This document shows, piece after piece, positions 42,917 to 53,589 of a stretch of 64,000 nt of DNA. The DNA comes from JBDHWG01 sp046328525. Its GTDB lineage: Bacteria; Chloroflexota; Anaerolineae; Epilineales; JAHCIE01. Numbering within the stretch: position 1 is the stretch's first letter; the number at the start of each line of letters is the position of its first letter. The notes under the pieces were generated by a model that saw only the letters and a program-made list of their open reading frames with translations, had not been told where the DNA came from and did not search any database. The stretch spans positions 62,001 to 126,000 of the forward strand of contig JAXLWK010000010.1 in NCBI GenBank assembly GCA_046328525.1. The letters run 5' to 3'. The position numbers and the translations under genes were made by a program.

Positions 42917-44486
42917 GTAGTACCTCGATTTTGCCCAAAATAGGGCAGGCTAGAGCAGGCGCTCCTTAATAACTATAGACAGGTGTGCTTGCTTGGGTAG
43001 GATAGAGTCTCTGACAGGAGACACCCCTCCCCAGGAGAGCACAGCTATGGACCAGCACATCGTCCAATCCACCCAGACCTACTATACTCCTCGCGCGGGC
43101 TTGTGCGCGCTGGGAGCGCTGCTCACGCGTCGGGGGTTCTTCGATCCCCTGGCGCGCCAGGTGCATATCCCCCAGAAAGTGCGGCAGCATACCCCCCTGG
43201 ATAAACTCACCGATGCCTTCATTGGCATTCTGAGCGGGGTGAGCGGGCTGTATCTGGTGGACAAAACGGTGCGCCCGGATGTTGCCCTGCAACGTGCCTT
43301 CGGCCGACAGAGTTGCGCCGAGCAAGCCACCATCCACGACACGCTCTACGCCGCTGAAGCCGAGAACGTACTCCAACTGCGGGCCGCCTGGCGTGACCTC
43401 TTCCGCCAGTACAGCCGAGCCAGCCAGCATGACTACCAGCAGACCCCGTTGGTGATCGACCTAGATCTCAGCGGCGAGCGAACTGGACGGCGGGCAGCTC
43501 AGGCCAGCACCGGGTACTTTGTCGGGCAGCGCGGCGCCTACGGACGACAACACGGGCGCGCCCTGGCAGCAGCGTATGATGAAGTCATCGTGGAGCGGCT
43601 CTACGTGGGCAACATCCACCTGGCGGCCGTCATGCGACACTTGCTGGAGGATGTCGAAAACGTCTTGCCCCTCACGCCGCACCAGCACTCCCGCGTCATC
43701 GTGCGCATGGACGCCGCTGGTGGTCGTGTGGATGACATTGCATGGTTGTTGGCACGCGGCTATCACGTTCACCTCAAGCTGTACTCGTGGCATCACGCGG
43801 CGGCCTTAGCCCAGAGTGTTCGGGTGTGGCGGACGAGCCCCCTCCATCCCAAGCGCCAGGTGGGCTTGGTTCACCGTCCCTACGCCTTCGGGTACCCGAC
43901 GACCCAGATCGCGGTGCGGACGGTCAAAACGTCGGGCCACGTCTCCTACCATGTCATTGTCTCTTCGGTGCCGCCCGAAGATGTGGTGGCTCTCGTCGGG
44001 CGTTCGCCCCAGGCGGCCTGGGATGCCGACGCTCTCATCTTGGCCTATGCCGACCTGTATGACGACCGCAGTGGCCCGATTGAGCACAGCTTCGGCGAGG
44101 GACACCAAGCTCTTCCGCTGACCAAGCGCCACCGTCGCGCCTGGGTGGCGCAAGAAATCGCTCTCCTGCTGGTCGGGTTGGCCCACAACACCCTCGTGTG
44201 GTTGCGGGAGTGGTTAGCGGAGGGCTGGGCAGCGTGCCGTGACTTAGGGTTGCTGCGTCTGGTTCGCGATGTCCTGACGGTACCCGGCTATGTGACGCTG
44301 GACGCGACCGGTCGTCTGCTCGCCATTCACTTCAATGCCCTCGACCCGTGCGCCAGCTCGTTTGTCCAAGCATGGCAGCCTTTACTTCGGCCACATGCCA
44401 TTGACGTCGGCCTTGCTCCCCTGTCTATAGTTATTAAGGAGCTGCTGCTCTAGCCTGCCCTATTTTGGGCAAAATTGAGGTACTAC
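42917..44486 (+). mobile_element. insertion sequence with 67-bp terminal inverted repeats, 1570 bp, intact
   Basis: The left end (42917-42983) and right end (44420-44486) are inverted copies with three mismatches over 67 bp (start GTAGTACCTCGATTTTGC on the left). Family is most like IS1380/IS4-superfamily by transposase, but the length of the repeats is unusual. The outermost pairing blurs the boundary; a short target duplication (TA or similar) cannot be set firmly. The transposase stop codon lies inside the right repeat. Confidence 0.85.
43047..44453 (+). CDS. DDE transposase, IS1380/IS4-superfamily
   Basis: 468 residues from the ATG at 43047 (AGGAGAGC upstream). Acidic triad candidates: Asp in LVIDLDLSGERTG, Asp in VIVRMDAAGGRVDDIAWLLARGY and Glu in GPIEHSFGEGHQALPLTKRHRR, with the following helix VAQEIALLLVGLAHNTLVWLR. 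Layout agrees with IS1380 transposases. Reading frame is uninterrupted. The final residues (IKELLL) are encoded by the inner end of the right terminal repeat. Confidence 0.8.
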   Translation: MDQHIVQSTQTYYTPRAGLCALGALLTRRGFFDPLARQVHIPQKVRQHTPLDKLTDAFIGILSGVSGLYLVDKTVRPDVALQRAFGRQSCAEQATIHDTLYAAEAENVLQLRAAWRDLFRQYSRASQHDYQQTPLVIDLDLSGERTGRRAAQASTGYFVGQRGAYGRQHGRALAAAYDEVIVERLYVGNIHLAAVMRHLLEDVENVLPLTPHQHSRVIVRMDAAGGRVDDIAWLLARGYHVHLKLYSWHHAAALAQSVRVWRTSPLHPKRQVGLVHRPYAFGYPTTQIAVRTVKTSGHVSYHVIVSSVPPEDVVALVGRSPQAAWDADALILAYADLYDDRSGPIEHSFGEGHQALPLTKRHRRAWVAQEIALLLVGLAHNTLVWLREWLAEGWAACRDLGLLRLVRDVLTVPGYVTLDATGRLLAIHFNALDPCASSFVQAWQPLLRPHAIDVGLAPLSIVIKELLL

Positions 44487-44547
44487 AAAACGCGCATCTC
44501 CCGGGTAACAGACCCGTAGCGCATGCCATCAGTGCCAGAAGGATGAT

Positions 44548-44889
44548 ATGTCGCCCATTACCTTTGACGACTTCATGAAAGTTGATATGCGAGTCGGGAA
44601 GATTATCCACGTCGAGCCGTTTCCGCGGGCGCGCAAGCCAACCTACAAAATCAAGGTTGACTTCGGGCCAGAAATCGGTGAGAAATGGTCGAGCGTCCAG
44701 GCCGCGCGCGAATACGCCGAGGAGGAGATGCTGGGGCGTCAGGTGATTGGGGTTGTCAATTTCCCGCCGAAGAATATCGCGGGTTTCATGTCCGAGGTGC
44801 TCATCATCGGCGTACCCGCTGAAGATGGTAGCCTGTCTCTTCTAGAACCCAGTCGTCGGCCTGCCCAGCTTGGCGGACGCGTGTATTGA
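44548..44889 (+). CDS. csaA: tRNA-binding CsaA-like protein
   Basis: 113 residues, one OB-fold of the tRNA-binding (Trbp111/EMAPII) family. FDDFMKVDMRVGKIIHVEPFPRARKPTYKIKVDFG is the conserved strand 1-3 region; FPPKNIAGFMSEVLIIG is the signature of CsaA. Length matches the 110-residue dimeric CsaA family, a chaperone-like protein in Bacillus. The ATG has AAGGATG before it. It lies just right of the IS element, whose insertion left it intact. Confidence 0.9.
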   Translation: MSPITFDDFMKVDMRVGKIIHVEPFPRARKPTYKIKVDFGPEIGEKWSSVQAAREYAEEEMLGRQVIGVVNFPPKNIAGFMSEVLIIGVPAEDGSLSLLEPSRRPAQLGGRVY

Positions 44890-44923
44890 GGCGCTGCGAT
44901 GCGGCCTCAGGCTGCCTAACACC

Positions 44924-44969
44924 GTAGCGACTTCAGCCGCTCCGCAAGGGAGGCCACTGAAGCCGCTAC
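44924..44969. repeat. family-C palindrome, expanded
   Basis: GTAGCGACTTCAGCCGC and GAAGCCGCTAC face each other over a short spacer between csaA and ftsH (convergent). RNA would fold into a hairpin in both directions and may terminate both genes. Confidence 0.75.
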
Positions 44970-45000
44970 GACTATGTTGTCTCGGCGCGTAGTATCAGGA

Positions 45001-46836
<1,836 letters not shown>

Positions 46837-46924
46837 ATGCTTCTCCAGTTACTTCCAACACAGACGCCCGTGGACGCCCGAAGCCTTATGCGCTTGAAGG
46901 ATGAGCTTATGTTTCCCCAAGAAA

Positions 46925-46953
46925 ATTATACACACTTAGCCTGCCAATGGAAA
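46925..46953 (-). promoter_or_regulatory. probable ftsH promoter
   Basis: On the minus strand, -35 TTTCCA (complement of 46948-46953), 17 bp, -10 TATAAT (complement of 46925-46930), leaving a leader of about 80 bases before the ATG at 46836. Confidence 0.55.
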
Positions 46954-47009
46954 GACGGTGGTGAAAGAGTGACGGTGTAACGGCGTCACCTCGTCACCTC
47001 GTCACCTTT

Positions 47010-48071
47010 CTATCCGGCCGGCGACTGGAAGTGCTGCAACACCGCCCAGAACAGTGGAAGCAGGCCAAGCAGAAACAACGTTGCCGCGACACCCAGGCCA
47101 ATCGTTGCCCAGTCTGGCCCGGCCGCCGGCGCTGGCGCCGGGGGGATGGCCGACGAGGCGCCCGTCGCGGCGGGCCGCGGCGGCTGCGCAACCGCCGTCC
47201 GCGCCGCGACAACCGGGATTGGGCCGGTAATCTGCTCGCCGAGGCGCTGGTACGCCTTGAGCGCCGAGCACAGGGCGTCGGCGTCCGGGTAGCGCGCCTC
47301 CGGCCGCTTCTGCATCGCCCGGCCGACGATCATCTCCAGGCCGGGCGGGACCTTCGGGTTGACCGAGCGGAGCGTTGGCGGCTCCACCTGCAAGTGCTGC
47401 GTCGCCAGGGCCACGGGCGTGTCGCCCTCGAAGGGCAATCGCCCCGTCAGCATCTCGAACATGATCACGCCTAATGAATAGACGTCGGTGGCCGGCGAAA
47501 TCTGCTGTCCGGCGGCCTGTTCCGGGGCAATATACTGCGCCGTCCCCCAGACCTGCCCCGTCTGCGTGCGCGAGACGGCGGTCGCGGCGACGCTGCGCGC
47601 AATGCCGAAGTCCGTCACCTTCACCTGGCCGCCCCGGGTCAGCAGGATATTCTGCGGCTTGAGATCGCGGTGCACCAGCCCGGCGCGGTGGGCGGCTCCG
47701 ACGCCTTCGCACACCTGGATCATCAGGGCGGTGACGCGGTCGGTCGGCATAGGCGCTTCGGCGACGATGTGGGTCTTGAGGTTGTCGCCATCCACGTACT
47801 CCATCACGATGAACGGGATGCCGCCGGTCTCGCCGGAGTCCCACACCGCAGCCAGGTTGGGGTGGAGCAGGTTGGCGAGGGCGACGGCCTCGCGGCGGAA
47901 CCGCGCCAGGAACGTCGGGTCGCCGGCGAATTGCGGGCGCATCATCTTGATGGCGACCGGCCGCGCCAGGCGCTCGTCGTAGGCGCGGTAGACGATCGCC
48001 ATGCCCCCCTGGCCCACCTCCGCCTCGGTGCGGTAGCGATTGTCTATGAGAGTCTTGGTCGGGTCCGTCAT
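47010..48071 (-). CDS. membrane-anchored Ser/Thr protein kinase
   Basis: 353 residues. An active-looking Hanks kinase domain: GQGGMAIVYRAYD (glycine loop), Lys 42 in VAIKMM, HRDLKPQN (134-141), DFG (154-156), and GTAQYIAPEQ. A Pro/Ala linker leads to a C-terminal helix (WATIGLGVAATLFLLGLLPLFW, about 323-344), so the kinase is membrane-bound with almost nothing outside. Substrate unknown; a lipid kinase gene starts divergently. Confidence 0.9.
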   Translation of the reverse strand: MTDPTKTLIDNRYRTEAEVGQGGMAIVYRAYDERLARPVAIKMMRPQFAGDPTFLARFRREAVALANLLHPNLAAVWDSGETGGIPFIVMEYVDGDNLKTHIVAEAPMPTDRVTALMIQVCEGVGAAHRAGLVHRDLKPQNILLTRGGQVKVTDFGIARSVAATAVSRTQTGQVWGTAQYIAPEQAAGQQISPATDVYSLGVIMFEMLTGRLPFEGDTPVALATQHLQVEPPTLRSVNPKVPPGLEMIVGRAMQKRPEARYPDADALCSALKAYQRLGEQITGPIPVVAARTAVAQPPRPAATGASSAIPPAPAPAAGPDWATIGLGVAATLFLLGLLPLFWAVLQHFQSPAG

Positions 48072-48149
48072 CGTTCCTCGAAGTCCCCGGTTGGTGACCA
48101 GATTCTAGCCCCACTCTTATGTCTTGTCGAATCGGCATCCTTGCCAGGC

Positions 48150-48178
48150 TTGCGTCGCCTGCGCGCCGCCGCTATAAT
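48150..48178 (+). promoter_or_regulatory. promoter of the diacylglycerol kinase-like gene
   Basis: -35 TTGCGT (48150-48155), 17 bp, -10 TATAAT (48173-48178), 26 bp before the ATG at 48204. Confidence 0.7.
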
Positions 48179-48203
48179 ACCCTTAACCGAGCAGGATAAC
48201 CCA

Positions 48204-49172
48204 ATGAACGTCCACGTCATCCAGAATCCTATGGCCGGCCACGCCGGCGCGACCGGCGACATCGAAGCTGCGCTACGCCTGCTGCGCGACTCCGGCTGGC
48301 GTCTCACCGTCCACGAGACCCAGGCCCCCGGCGATACGACGCGCCTTGCCGCGACGGCGGCCCTCGAAGGCGCCGACGCCGTCGTAACCATTGGCGGCGA
48401 CGGCTCGCTAAGCGAGGCGGCCAACGGCCTGGCCGGCACCGACACGGCCCTCGGCCTCATCCCGATGGGTACGGGCAACGTCTGGGCGGCCCAGCTCGGC
48501 CTCATCCAGGTGCCGACGCTCATACACCGCCCCGACCCGATCTCCGCCGCGCGCGCCCTTGTCTCCAGCCAGCGCAAAGACATTGACCTGGGCGTCGCCA
48601 GCAGCGGGGGCTACGAGAAGTATTTCATGCTGTGGGCGGGCATCGGCCTCGACGCCGCCATCACCCAGGTCATCGAAACCGAGGCGAAGCCGGTCAAGCG
48701 CCGCTTTGGGCAGGTCGCCTACATCTACGCGGCGGTGCGCCCGGTGCTGGAGGCGCGGGGGACGCGCGTCAAGCTGCGCATTGACGGAAAACCGCACCGC
48801 CACCGCGTCATGTTCATGGTCGTCACCAACATCCAATACTACGCTGGCACGTACCTTGCGCCAGAAGCCCAGGCCGACGACGGCCTGTTTGACGTCTTCC
48901 TGTTCGACGGCGACTCGTGGGTTGACACCCTGCGCCATGTCGCGCAGATCGCCCTCCGCCGCCACCAGGAAGACCCCACGGTCGAGACGTTCCGCGCGCG
49001 CGAGGTAGAGATTCTCGCTGACGAGAGTCTGGCCGTTCACCTGGACGGCGACCCGTTCGTGCGAACGCCCCTGCGCATCCGCGTCGCGCCGCGCGCCCTG
49101 ACCGTGCTCCTGCCGGCGAGCGCGCCCGTAGACCTGTTCTCCGACACCGTGCCAGCCTCGCGGCCGGCGTAA
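48204..49172 (+). CDS. diacylglycerol/sphingosine kinase-like lipid kinase
   Basis: 322 residues from the ATG at 48204. The DAGK catalytic domain starts VHVIQNPMAGHAGATGDIEAAL, with VVTIGGDGSLSEAANGL (GGDG nucleotide motif) and LIPMGTGNVWAAQLGL. YleB/DgkB-type C-terminal domain includes GIGLDAAITQVIE and YAGTYLAPEAQADDGLFDVFLF. It phosphorylates a lipid such as diacylglycerol, recycling it to phosphatidate; membrane-associated. Confidence 0.88.
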   Translation: MNVHVIQNPMAGHAGATGDIEAALRLLRDSGWRLTVHETQAPGDTTRLAATAALEGADAVVTIGGDGSLSEAANGLAGTDTALGLIPMGTGNVWAAQLGLIQVPTLIHRPDPISAARALVSSQRKDIDLGVASSGGYEKYFMLWAGIGLDAAITQVIETEAKPVKRRFGQVAYIYAAVRPVLEARGTRVKLRIDGKPHRHRVMFMVVTNIQYYAGTYLAPEAQADDGLFDVFLFDGDSWVDTLRHVAQIALRRHQEDPTVETFRAREVEILADESLAVHLDGDPFVRTPLRIRVAPRALTVLLPASAPVDLFSDTVPASRPA

Positions 49173-49206
49173 TCCTGGCTCACACGTCACCCTTCGGGAG
49201 TAGTCC

Positions 49207-50316
49207 ATGTTCGGCATCCCGCGCTGGCAGTGGATCATGCTTGCTCTTGGCGTCATTGGGCTGGCCAGCGAGTTCGTCGGCGCGCCCGCCCTCGTCATCT
49301 TTCTCCTGGCCGCCGCCGGTCTCATCCCCCTGGCCGCGCTCATCGGGCGCTCGACCGAGGACCTGGCCCACTATATCGGGCCGAAGTGGGGTGGCCTGCT
49401 CAACGCCACGTTCGGCAACGCGGCGGAGCTGATTATCGGCGGCGTCGCCCTGGCCGCCGGCCTGCAAGACCTGGTCAAAGCGTCTATCACCGGCTCCATC
49501 ATCGGCAACATTCTGCTGGTGCTGGGCGGCGCTTTCCTGTACGGCGGCTTCAAGCACGGCGTTCAGGTGTTCGACAGCCGCGAGGCCGGCCGCAACGGCA
49601 CAATGATGCTGCTCGCCATCTTCGGCCTGCTCATCCCCGCCGTCTTCGCCTTCACCGACGCCGACCCCGGCCGCGTCGAGTCCGAGAGCATCGCCGTCGC
49701 CTTGATTCTCCTCGCCGTCTACGTGGCCTACATCATCTACAGCTTCAGGGCCGGCGACCAGGACAAGGCCATTCAGGACCAGGTGCAGCCGCCGCCAGCC
49801 GACAACGGCCACGACCCGCGCCACGCCCCCTGGTCCCGCACGACGGCCATCGCCGTGCTGGCCGGCGTCACCGTCGCCACGGTGATCCTCAGCGAAGCGA
49901 TGGTGGGGCAGGTCGAGACGATTGTGCGCCAGTTCGGCGTCAGCGAGTTCTTCATCGGCGTGATCATCGTGCCCCTCGTCGGCAACGTCGCCGAGCACTT
50001 CAGCGCCATTCTCTTCGCCGGCAAGAACCGCATGGACATTACGCTGGGCATCGCCGCCGGGTCGTCCACCCAGGTGGCGCTGCTCGTCGCGCCCGTGCTC
50101 ATCCTGCTCAGCCTCGTCATCGGCCCGCATCCGATGAACCTGGTGTTCCTGCCCATCGAGATCGTGGCCGTCGCCGCCGCGGGCTTCCTGTTTCAGACCA
50201 TCTGCCTGGACGGGGAGAGTAACTGGCTGGAGGGCTTCCAGCTCCTCGCCCTGTACGTCATTCTAGCGGCGGTGTTCTTCCTGGTGCACATCCCCGGCGG
50301 CAATCTGGGCCACTGA
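49207..50316 (+). CDS. cax: calcium/proton antiporter (CaCA family)
   Basis: 369 residues with 11 hydrophobic helices. The two inverted alpha-repeats are LNATFGNAAELIIGGVALAAG and PLVGNVAEHFSAILFAGKNRMDITLGIAAGSSTQVAL, carrying the GNAAEL/GNVAEH cores of CAX exchangers. It exports Ca2+ in exchange for protons. It starts 34 bp after the lipid kinase stop, probably in the same transcript. Confidence 0.92.
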   Translation: MFGIPRWQWIMLALGVIGLASEFVGAPALVIFLLAAAGLIPLAALIGRSTEDLAHYIGPKWGGLLNATFGNAAELIIGGVALAAGLQDLVKASITGSIIGNILLVLGGAFLYGGFKHGVQVFDSREAGRNGTMMLLAIFGLLIPAVFAFTDADPGRVESESIAVALILLAVYVAYIIYSFRAGDQDKAIQDQVQPPPADNGHDPRHAPWSRTTAIAVLAGVTVATVILSEAMVGQVETIVRQFGVSEFFIGVIIVPLVGNVAEHFSAILFAGKNRMDITLGIAAGSSTQVALLVAPVLILLSLVIGPHPMNLVFLPIEIVAVAAAGFLFQTICLDGESNWLEGFQLLALYVILAAVFFLVHIPGGNLGH

Positions 50317-50335
50317 AGATGACACACCTAGTGTG

Positions 50336-51940
50336 ATGACTGCTAAACCGTCCGCCTTCCATTGGCGCTGGCTGGATGCACTCATCGCCGCCACCATGAC
50401 CCTGGCCGCAGCATGGATTCGGCTGCGCGCCCTGCAACTCGTCCCCACCCTCACCGACGAAACCGACGACGTGCAGTTCGCCCTGCGCATCGTGCGCGAC
50501 CGCTTCATCCCAGCCGTTTCCTTTGACACGTACAACGGGCCGCTGCTGCACTACCTGCTCGCGCCCGGCCTCTGGCTCGACGGCCCCGCCTGGCCGCGCC
50601 TCCTCGTCATGCTCCTGGGCGCGCTGACCGTTGGCGTGACCTACTTCCTGGGCGCGAGTCTGGCCGCGACGCATTTCGGCGACACGCCCCGCGCCGCCAT
50701 CTGGTCCCGCCTGGCCGGTCTCATCGCCGCCGCCCTGCTCGCCGTCTCCTTCGTCCCCATTGTCGTCAACAGCCACATTACGTGGTCCAACGCCGCGACG
50801 CCCTTCTGGACGAGCCTCGCCCTGCTCGCCCTGGCCGAGGCCCACCGCCGCGCCCAGCCGCGCCTGCTGGTCGCCGCCGGCGCGCTGGCCGGCCTGGCTT
50901 TGCAGACCCATCCGACCGCCTTCGTCATCTTGCTCGGCGCGGCAGTCTGGATCGCCGTCGTGCGCCGCGCCTGGCTGCGCACGCGCTGGCCCTGGCTCGC
51001 CCTGGGCGCGGCGGCCTTGCTGACGAGCAACCTCATCATCTACAACGTCGTCTCGGGTGGCGGGTCGGCCGAGGGGGCGGCGCGGCGCGGCTATGCGTTC
51101 ACCGGCGGGTCGAGCCTGGCAGACTATCTAGACAACATGCGGGGGTTCGTGGGGCTGGCGTATCAGATGGTCGGCTCGACGTTCATCTCGACCCTCGCCG
51201 CCGACGCCGGGACGCCGGCCATGCGCCACCCCATCGTCATCGCCTACGCCGCGCTGGCCCTGGCGGCGCTGCTCTACACCGCCCGACGCGCCGGGCTGCC
51301 GCTGGCGTGCTGGCTCGCGGCCTTCCTCATCTTCCCCTACTTCAACCGCGCCTACGACTCCCACATCTCCGCCCGTTACATGGCGGCGCTGCTGCCGCCC
51401 ACCTTCGCGGCGATGGGGATTCTGCTCGCGGCCGGGGTGGCGATCCTGCGGCCAACCGTCCGCGACGCGACGCGAACCGGCCGGGCGCTGCGCGTGGTCC
51501 TCGGCGTCGGCGCGATCCTGCTGATCGTCACGCTCATCAGCTACCCGCTCGCCCGCCTCGACACCTACTACTTCTACGAGCTGGCCGACGGCCGCAACAA
51601 TGCTCGGATGTGGCAGATCATGGACGCCGTGCGCGCGCCCACCCAGGACGGCGCGCCCCTATACCTGGATCGCGGCCTGCGCGACCTGAAGCTCGACGCG
51701 GGCGGCCACGTCTACAAGGCGCTGGGGATGCTGCTGGACCTGGACCACACGCCGCACCTCAACCCGCCGGTCGAGGAGTTGGCTGCCGCGCCGGTCGGCG
51801 CGTACCTGGTGCTTACGGATGCCCGACGCGACGCCCTGGCTTCGACTTTTGCGCTGGAGCCGCTGGCGCTGCCGGATCCCCCGGCCCCGGCGGCTCCCGG
51901 AGGCTACTGGGTGTATCGAATTGCGGGAACGGCCAGATGA
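50336..51940 (+). CDS. GT39/ArnT-like membrane glycosyltransferase
   Basis: 534 residues from ATG 50336 (a GTG one codon earlier is also possible). About eleven helices; the first outer loop has LVPTLTDETDDVQFALRI, with the Asp-Glu pair expected for a GT-C catalytic site, and DTYNGPLLHYLLAPGLWLDG. No clear ribosome site is visible. Its 3' 128 bp overlap, antisense, the end of a Ser/Thr kinase gene. Confidence 0.77.
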   Translation: MTAKPSAFHWRWLDALIAATMTLAAAWIRLRALQLVPTLTDETDDVQFALRIVRDRFIPAVSFDTYNGPLLHYLLAPGLWLDGPAWPRLLVMLLGALTVGVTYFLGASLAATHFGDTPRAAIWSRLAGLIAAALLAVSFVPIVVNSHITWSNAATPFWTSLALLALAEAHRRAQPRLLVAAGALAGLALQTHPTAFVILLGAAVWIAVVRRAWLRTRWPWLALGAAALLTSNLIIYNVVSGGGSAEGAARRGYAFTGGSSLADYLDNMRGFVGLAYQMVGSTFISTLAADAGTPAMRHPIVIAYAALALAALLYTARRAGLPLACWLAAFLIFPYFNRAYDSHISARYMAALLPPTFAAMGILLAAGVAILRPTVRDATRTGRALRVVLGVGAILLIVTLISYPLARLDTYYFYELADGRNNARMWQIMDAVRAPTQDGAPLYLDRGLRDLKLDAGGHVYKALGMLLDLDHTPHLNPPVEELAAAPVGAYLVLTDARRDALASTFALEPLALPDPPAPAAPGGYWVYRIAGTAR

Positions 51941-53498
51941 ACACGGCCGGCGCGCCGGTCGGCTTCTCGGCCAGCACGTAGTTCACGCGGCTCCCCGCCG
52001 CCACCCGCGTTCCCGGCGCCGGCTGCTGGCCGACGACCGTATCCGGCGGAACCTCATTCGTCGCCAGAAAATCTATGTTGCCGACCTTCAGCCCCGCCGC
52101 TTCAATCGCGATGTTGGCCTGCTTCTGCGTCAGCCCCAACACACGCGGCGCCTCCACCAGCGCCTGCGTCGGCGCAGCCGTCGCCGGGGGCGGGCTAGGT
52201 GCGACCGTGGCGGCGGCCTTCGTCGCCGTCGGCGGGACGGAGGTAAACGTCGGCTTCTCCGTGGGCGTCGGCTTGGGCGGTGTGTCGGTCGCCGTGGGCT
52301 TCGGCGGCGTGGCCGTCGCGGTTGGTTTGGGCGGCTGCGGGGTCGCCGACGCCTTGCCCGGCGCCGTCGTCGCCGATGGGACGGCCAGCGTCGGCGAGGG
52401 GGGGGCCACCACCGGCGACAGCCGCGAGGCGAGATTCTGCTGCACGAGCATGAAGCCGGCCAGGGCCAGGCACAGGATGGACAGCAGCGCCAGCAGCCCA
52501 GCCCAGCCGAGGCCGCGATTGCGGCGCGGCGGCGGCGCGGCGGCCGGGGCCGACGTGCGCGGCGGCGGGTAGTTGGGCGGGGGAGTGCTGGTCGGCTTCG
52601 GCGCAGAGGCGGCCGTAGCCGCGGCTGCGGCGGCGGCCGGGGCGGCGGCGCGCGGGAGCGGCCCGGTCGTCTGCCCCGCGCTCATCTGGAGGCCCGCCAG
52701 CCCCTTGCTCAGGCTCGCCATGTCCGGGTAGCGCTGGGCGGGATCTTTGGCGAGGGCGCGGCTGACGATGGCAGCCAGCGCGGGCGGCGCGTCTGGCCGC
52801 AGCGACAGCAGGTCCGGCGGGTTGCTCGACAGGTTCTGCGCCGCCACCTCTTGCGCCGTCTGCCCGACGAACGGCGGCCGTCCGGTGAGCGCCTCGAACA
52901 GCGTCGCGCCGAGGCCGTACACGTCGGCGCGGGTCGAGAGGGGCGCGCCTTGCAGCCGCTCCGGCGCGACGTAGGCCGGCGACCCCATGATGGTCGCGCC
53001 GGATGGGGCGCCCGGCGGGCTGGCGATGCCGAGGTCCACCAGCTTGACCCGGCCGTCCTTGCCGACCAGGATGTTCTCCGGCTTGACGTCGCCGTGGACG
53101 AGCTGCTGGCTGTGCAGGAACGCCAGGCCCTCCGCCGCCTGCCGCGTGGTCTCCACGGCATCGGCGATGGGCAGCGGGGCCAGGCGATTCAGGGGCTGCC
53201 CGTCCACGTACTCCATGACGATGTACGGGTGGGCCGGGTCGGCGCTCAGGTCGAGGACGGCGGCGATGTACGGGTAGCTCACCTGCGCCGCGCGCCGCGC
53301 TTCCTCCTGGAACCGCTGAAGGTAGGCCGGGTCCTGCGCCAGGTGCGGCCGCAGCAGCTTGACCGCCACCGTGCGCCCCAGACGCTGATCCAGGGCGCGG
53401 TAGACGACGGACGAGCCGCCGACGCCAATCTGCTGCTGTAGTTGGTAGCGCCCATCCAGGATTGTCGGGCCGGCGGGGCCACCCGGAATATTGCTCAT
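51813..53498 (-). CDS. Ser/Thr protein kinase with one PASTA domain
   Basis: 561 residues. Kinase domain: GVGGSSVVYRALD, Lys 47 in VAVKLL, catalytic loop HGDVKPEN (135-142; Gly in place of Arg of HRD) and DLG (155-157; in place of DFG), keeping the essential Asp residues. A Thr/Pro/Ala linker surrounds a helix (LGWAGLLALLSILCLALAGFMLV), followed outside by a long Pro/Thr stretch and one PASTA domain (VLGLTQKQANIAIEAAGLKVGNIDFL). PASTA binds muropeptides, so it may sense the cell wall. A non-RD kinase may not need activation-loop phosphorylation. Confidence 0.88.
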   Translation of the reverse strand: MSNIPGGPAGPTILDGRYQLQQQIGVGGSSVVYRALDQRLGRTVAVKLLRPHLAQDPAYLQRFQEEARRAAQVSYPYIAAVLDLSADPAHPYIVMEYVDGQPLNRLAPLPIADAVETTRQAAEGLAFLHSQQLVHGDVKPENILVGKDGRVKLVDLGIASPPGAPSGATIMGSPAYVAPERLQGAPLSTRADVYGLGATLFEALTGRPPFVGQTAQEVAAQNLSSNPPDLLSLRPDAPPALAAIVSRALAKDPAQRYPDMASLSKGLAGLQMSAGQTTGPLPRAAAPAAAAAAATAASAPKPTSTPPPNYPPPRTSAPAAAPPPRRNRGLGWAGLLALLSILCLALAGFMLVQQNLASRLSPVVAPPSPTLAVPSATTAPGKASATPQPPKPTATATPPKPTATDTPPKPTPTEKPTFTSVPPTATKAAATVAPSPPPATAAPTQALVEAPRVLGLTQKQANIAIEAAGLKVGNIDFLATNEVPPDTVVGQQPAPGTRVAAGSRVNYVLAEKPTGAPAVFIWPFPQFDTPSSLREPPGPGDPAAPAAPAQKSKPGRRVGHP

Positions 53499-53530
53499 GC
53501 TTCCCCTACTCCAGGTCCAAAGAAACGAGA

Positions 53531-53589
53531 GAAACGACTGAAGTCGTTACTACAGGTCACGGAAACGACTGAAGTCGTTACTACAGGTC
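53531..53589. repeat. two direct copies of a family-C palindrome
   Basis: GAAACGACTGAAGTCGTT and ACTACAGGTC repeated at 53531-53558 and 53562-53589. Each is a palindrome around CTGAAG. The second supplies the last two codons (Leu, stop) of the convergent methyltransferase. Confidence 0.88.

Noticed and set aside
27135..44486. Composite transposon or genomic island bounded by the IS elements
   Set aside because: The three insertion sequences are unrelated and each has its own target duplication or ends; the genes between are mostly housekeeping (tilS, rlmI) with normal composition.
47670..48203. Extension of the lipid kinase gene through the divergent kinase gene
   Set aside because: It is antisense to the Ser/Thr kinase; ATG 48204 follows a good promoter and starts exactly at the conserved VHVIQNPMAG.
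53531..53589. CRISPR-like pair of 28-bp repeats
   Set aside because: Only two copies with a 3-bp gap, each palindromic and related to interspersed family-C elements; no spacers and no cas genes.
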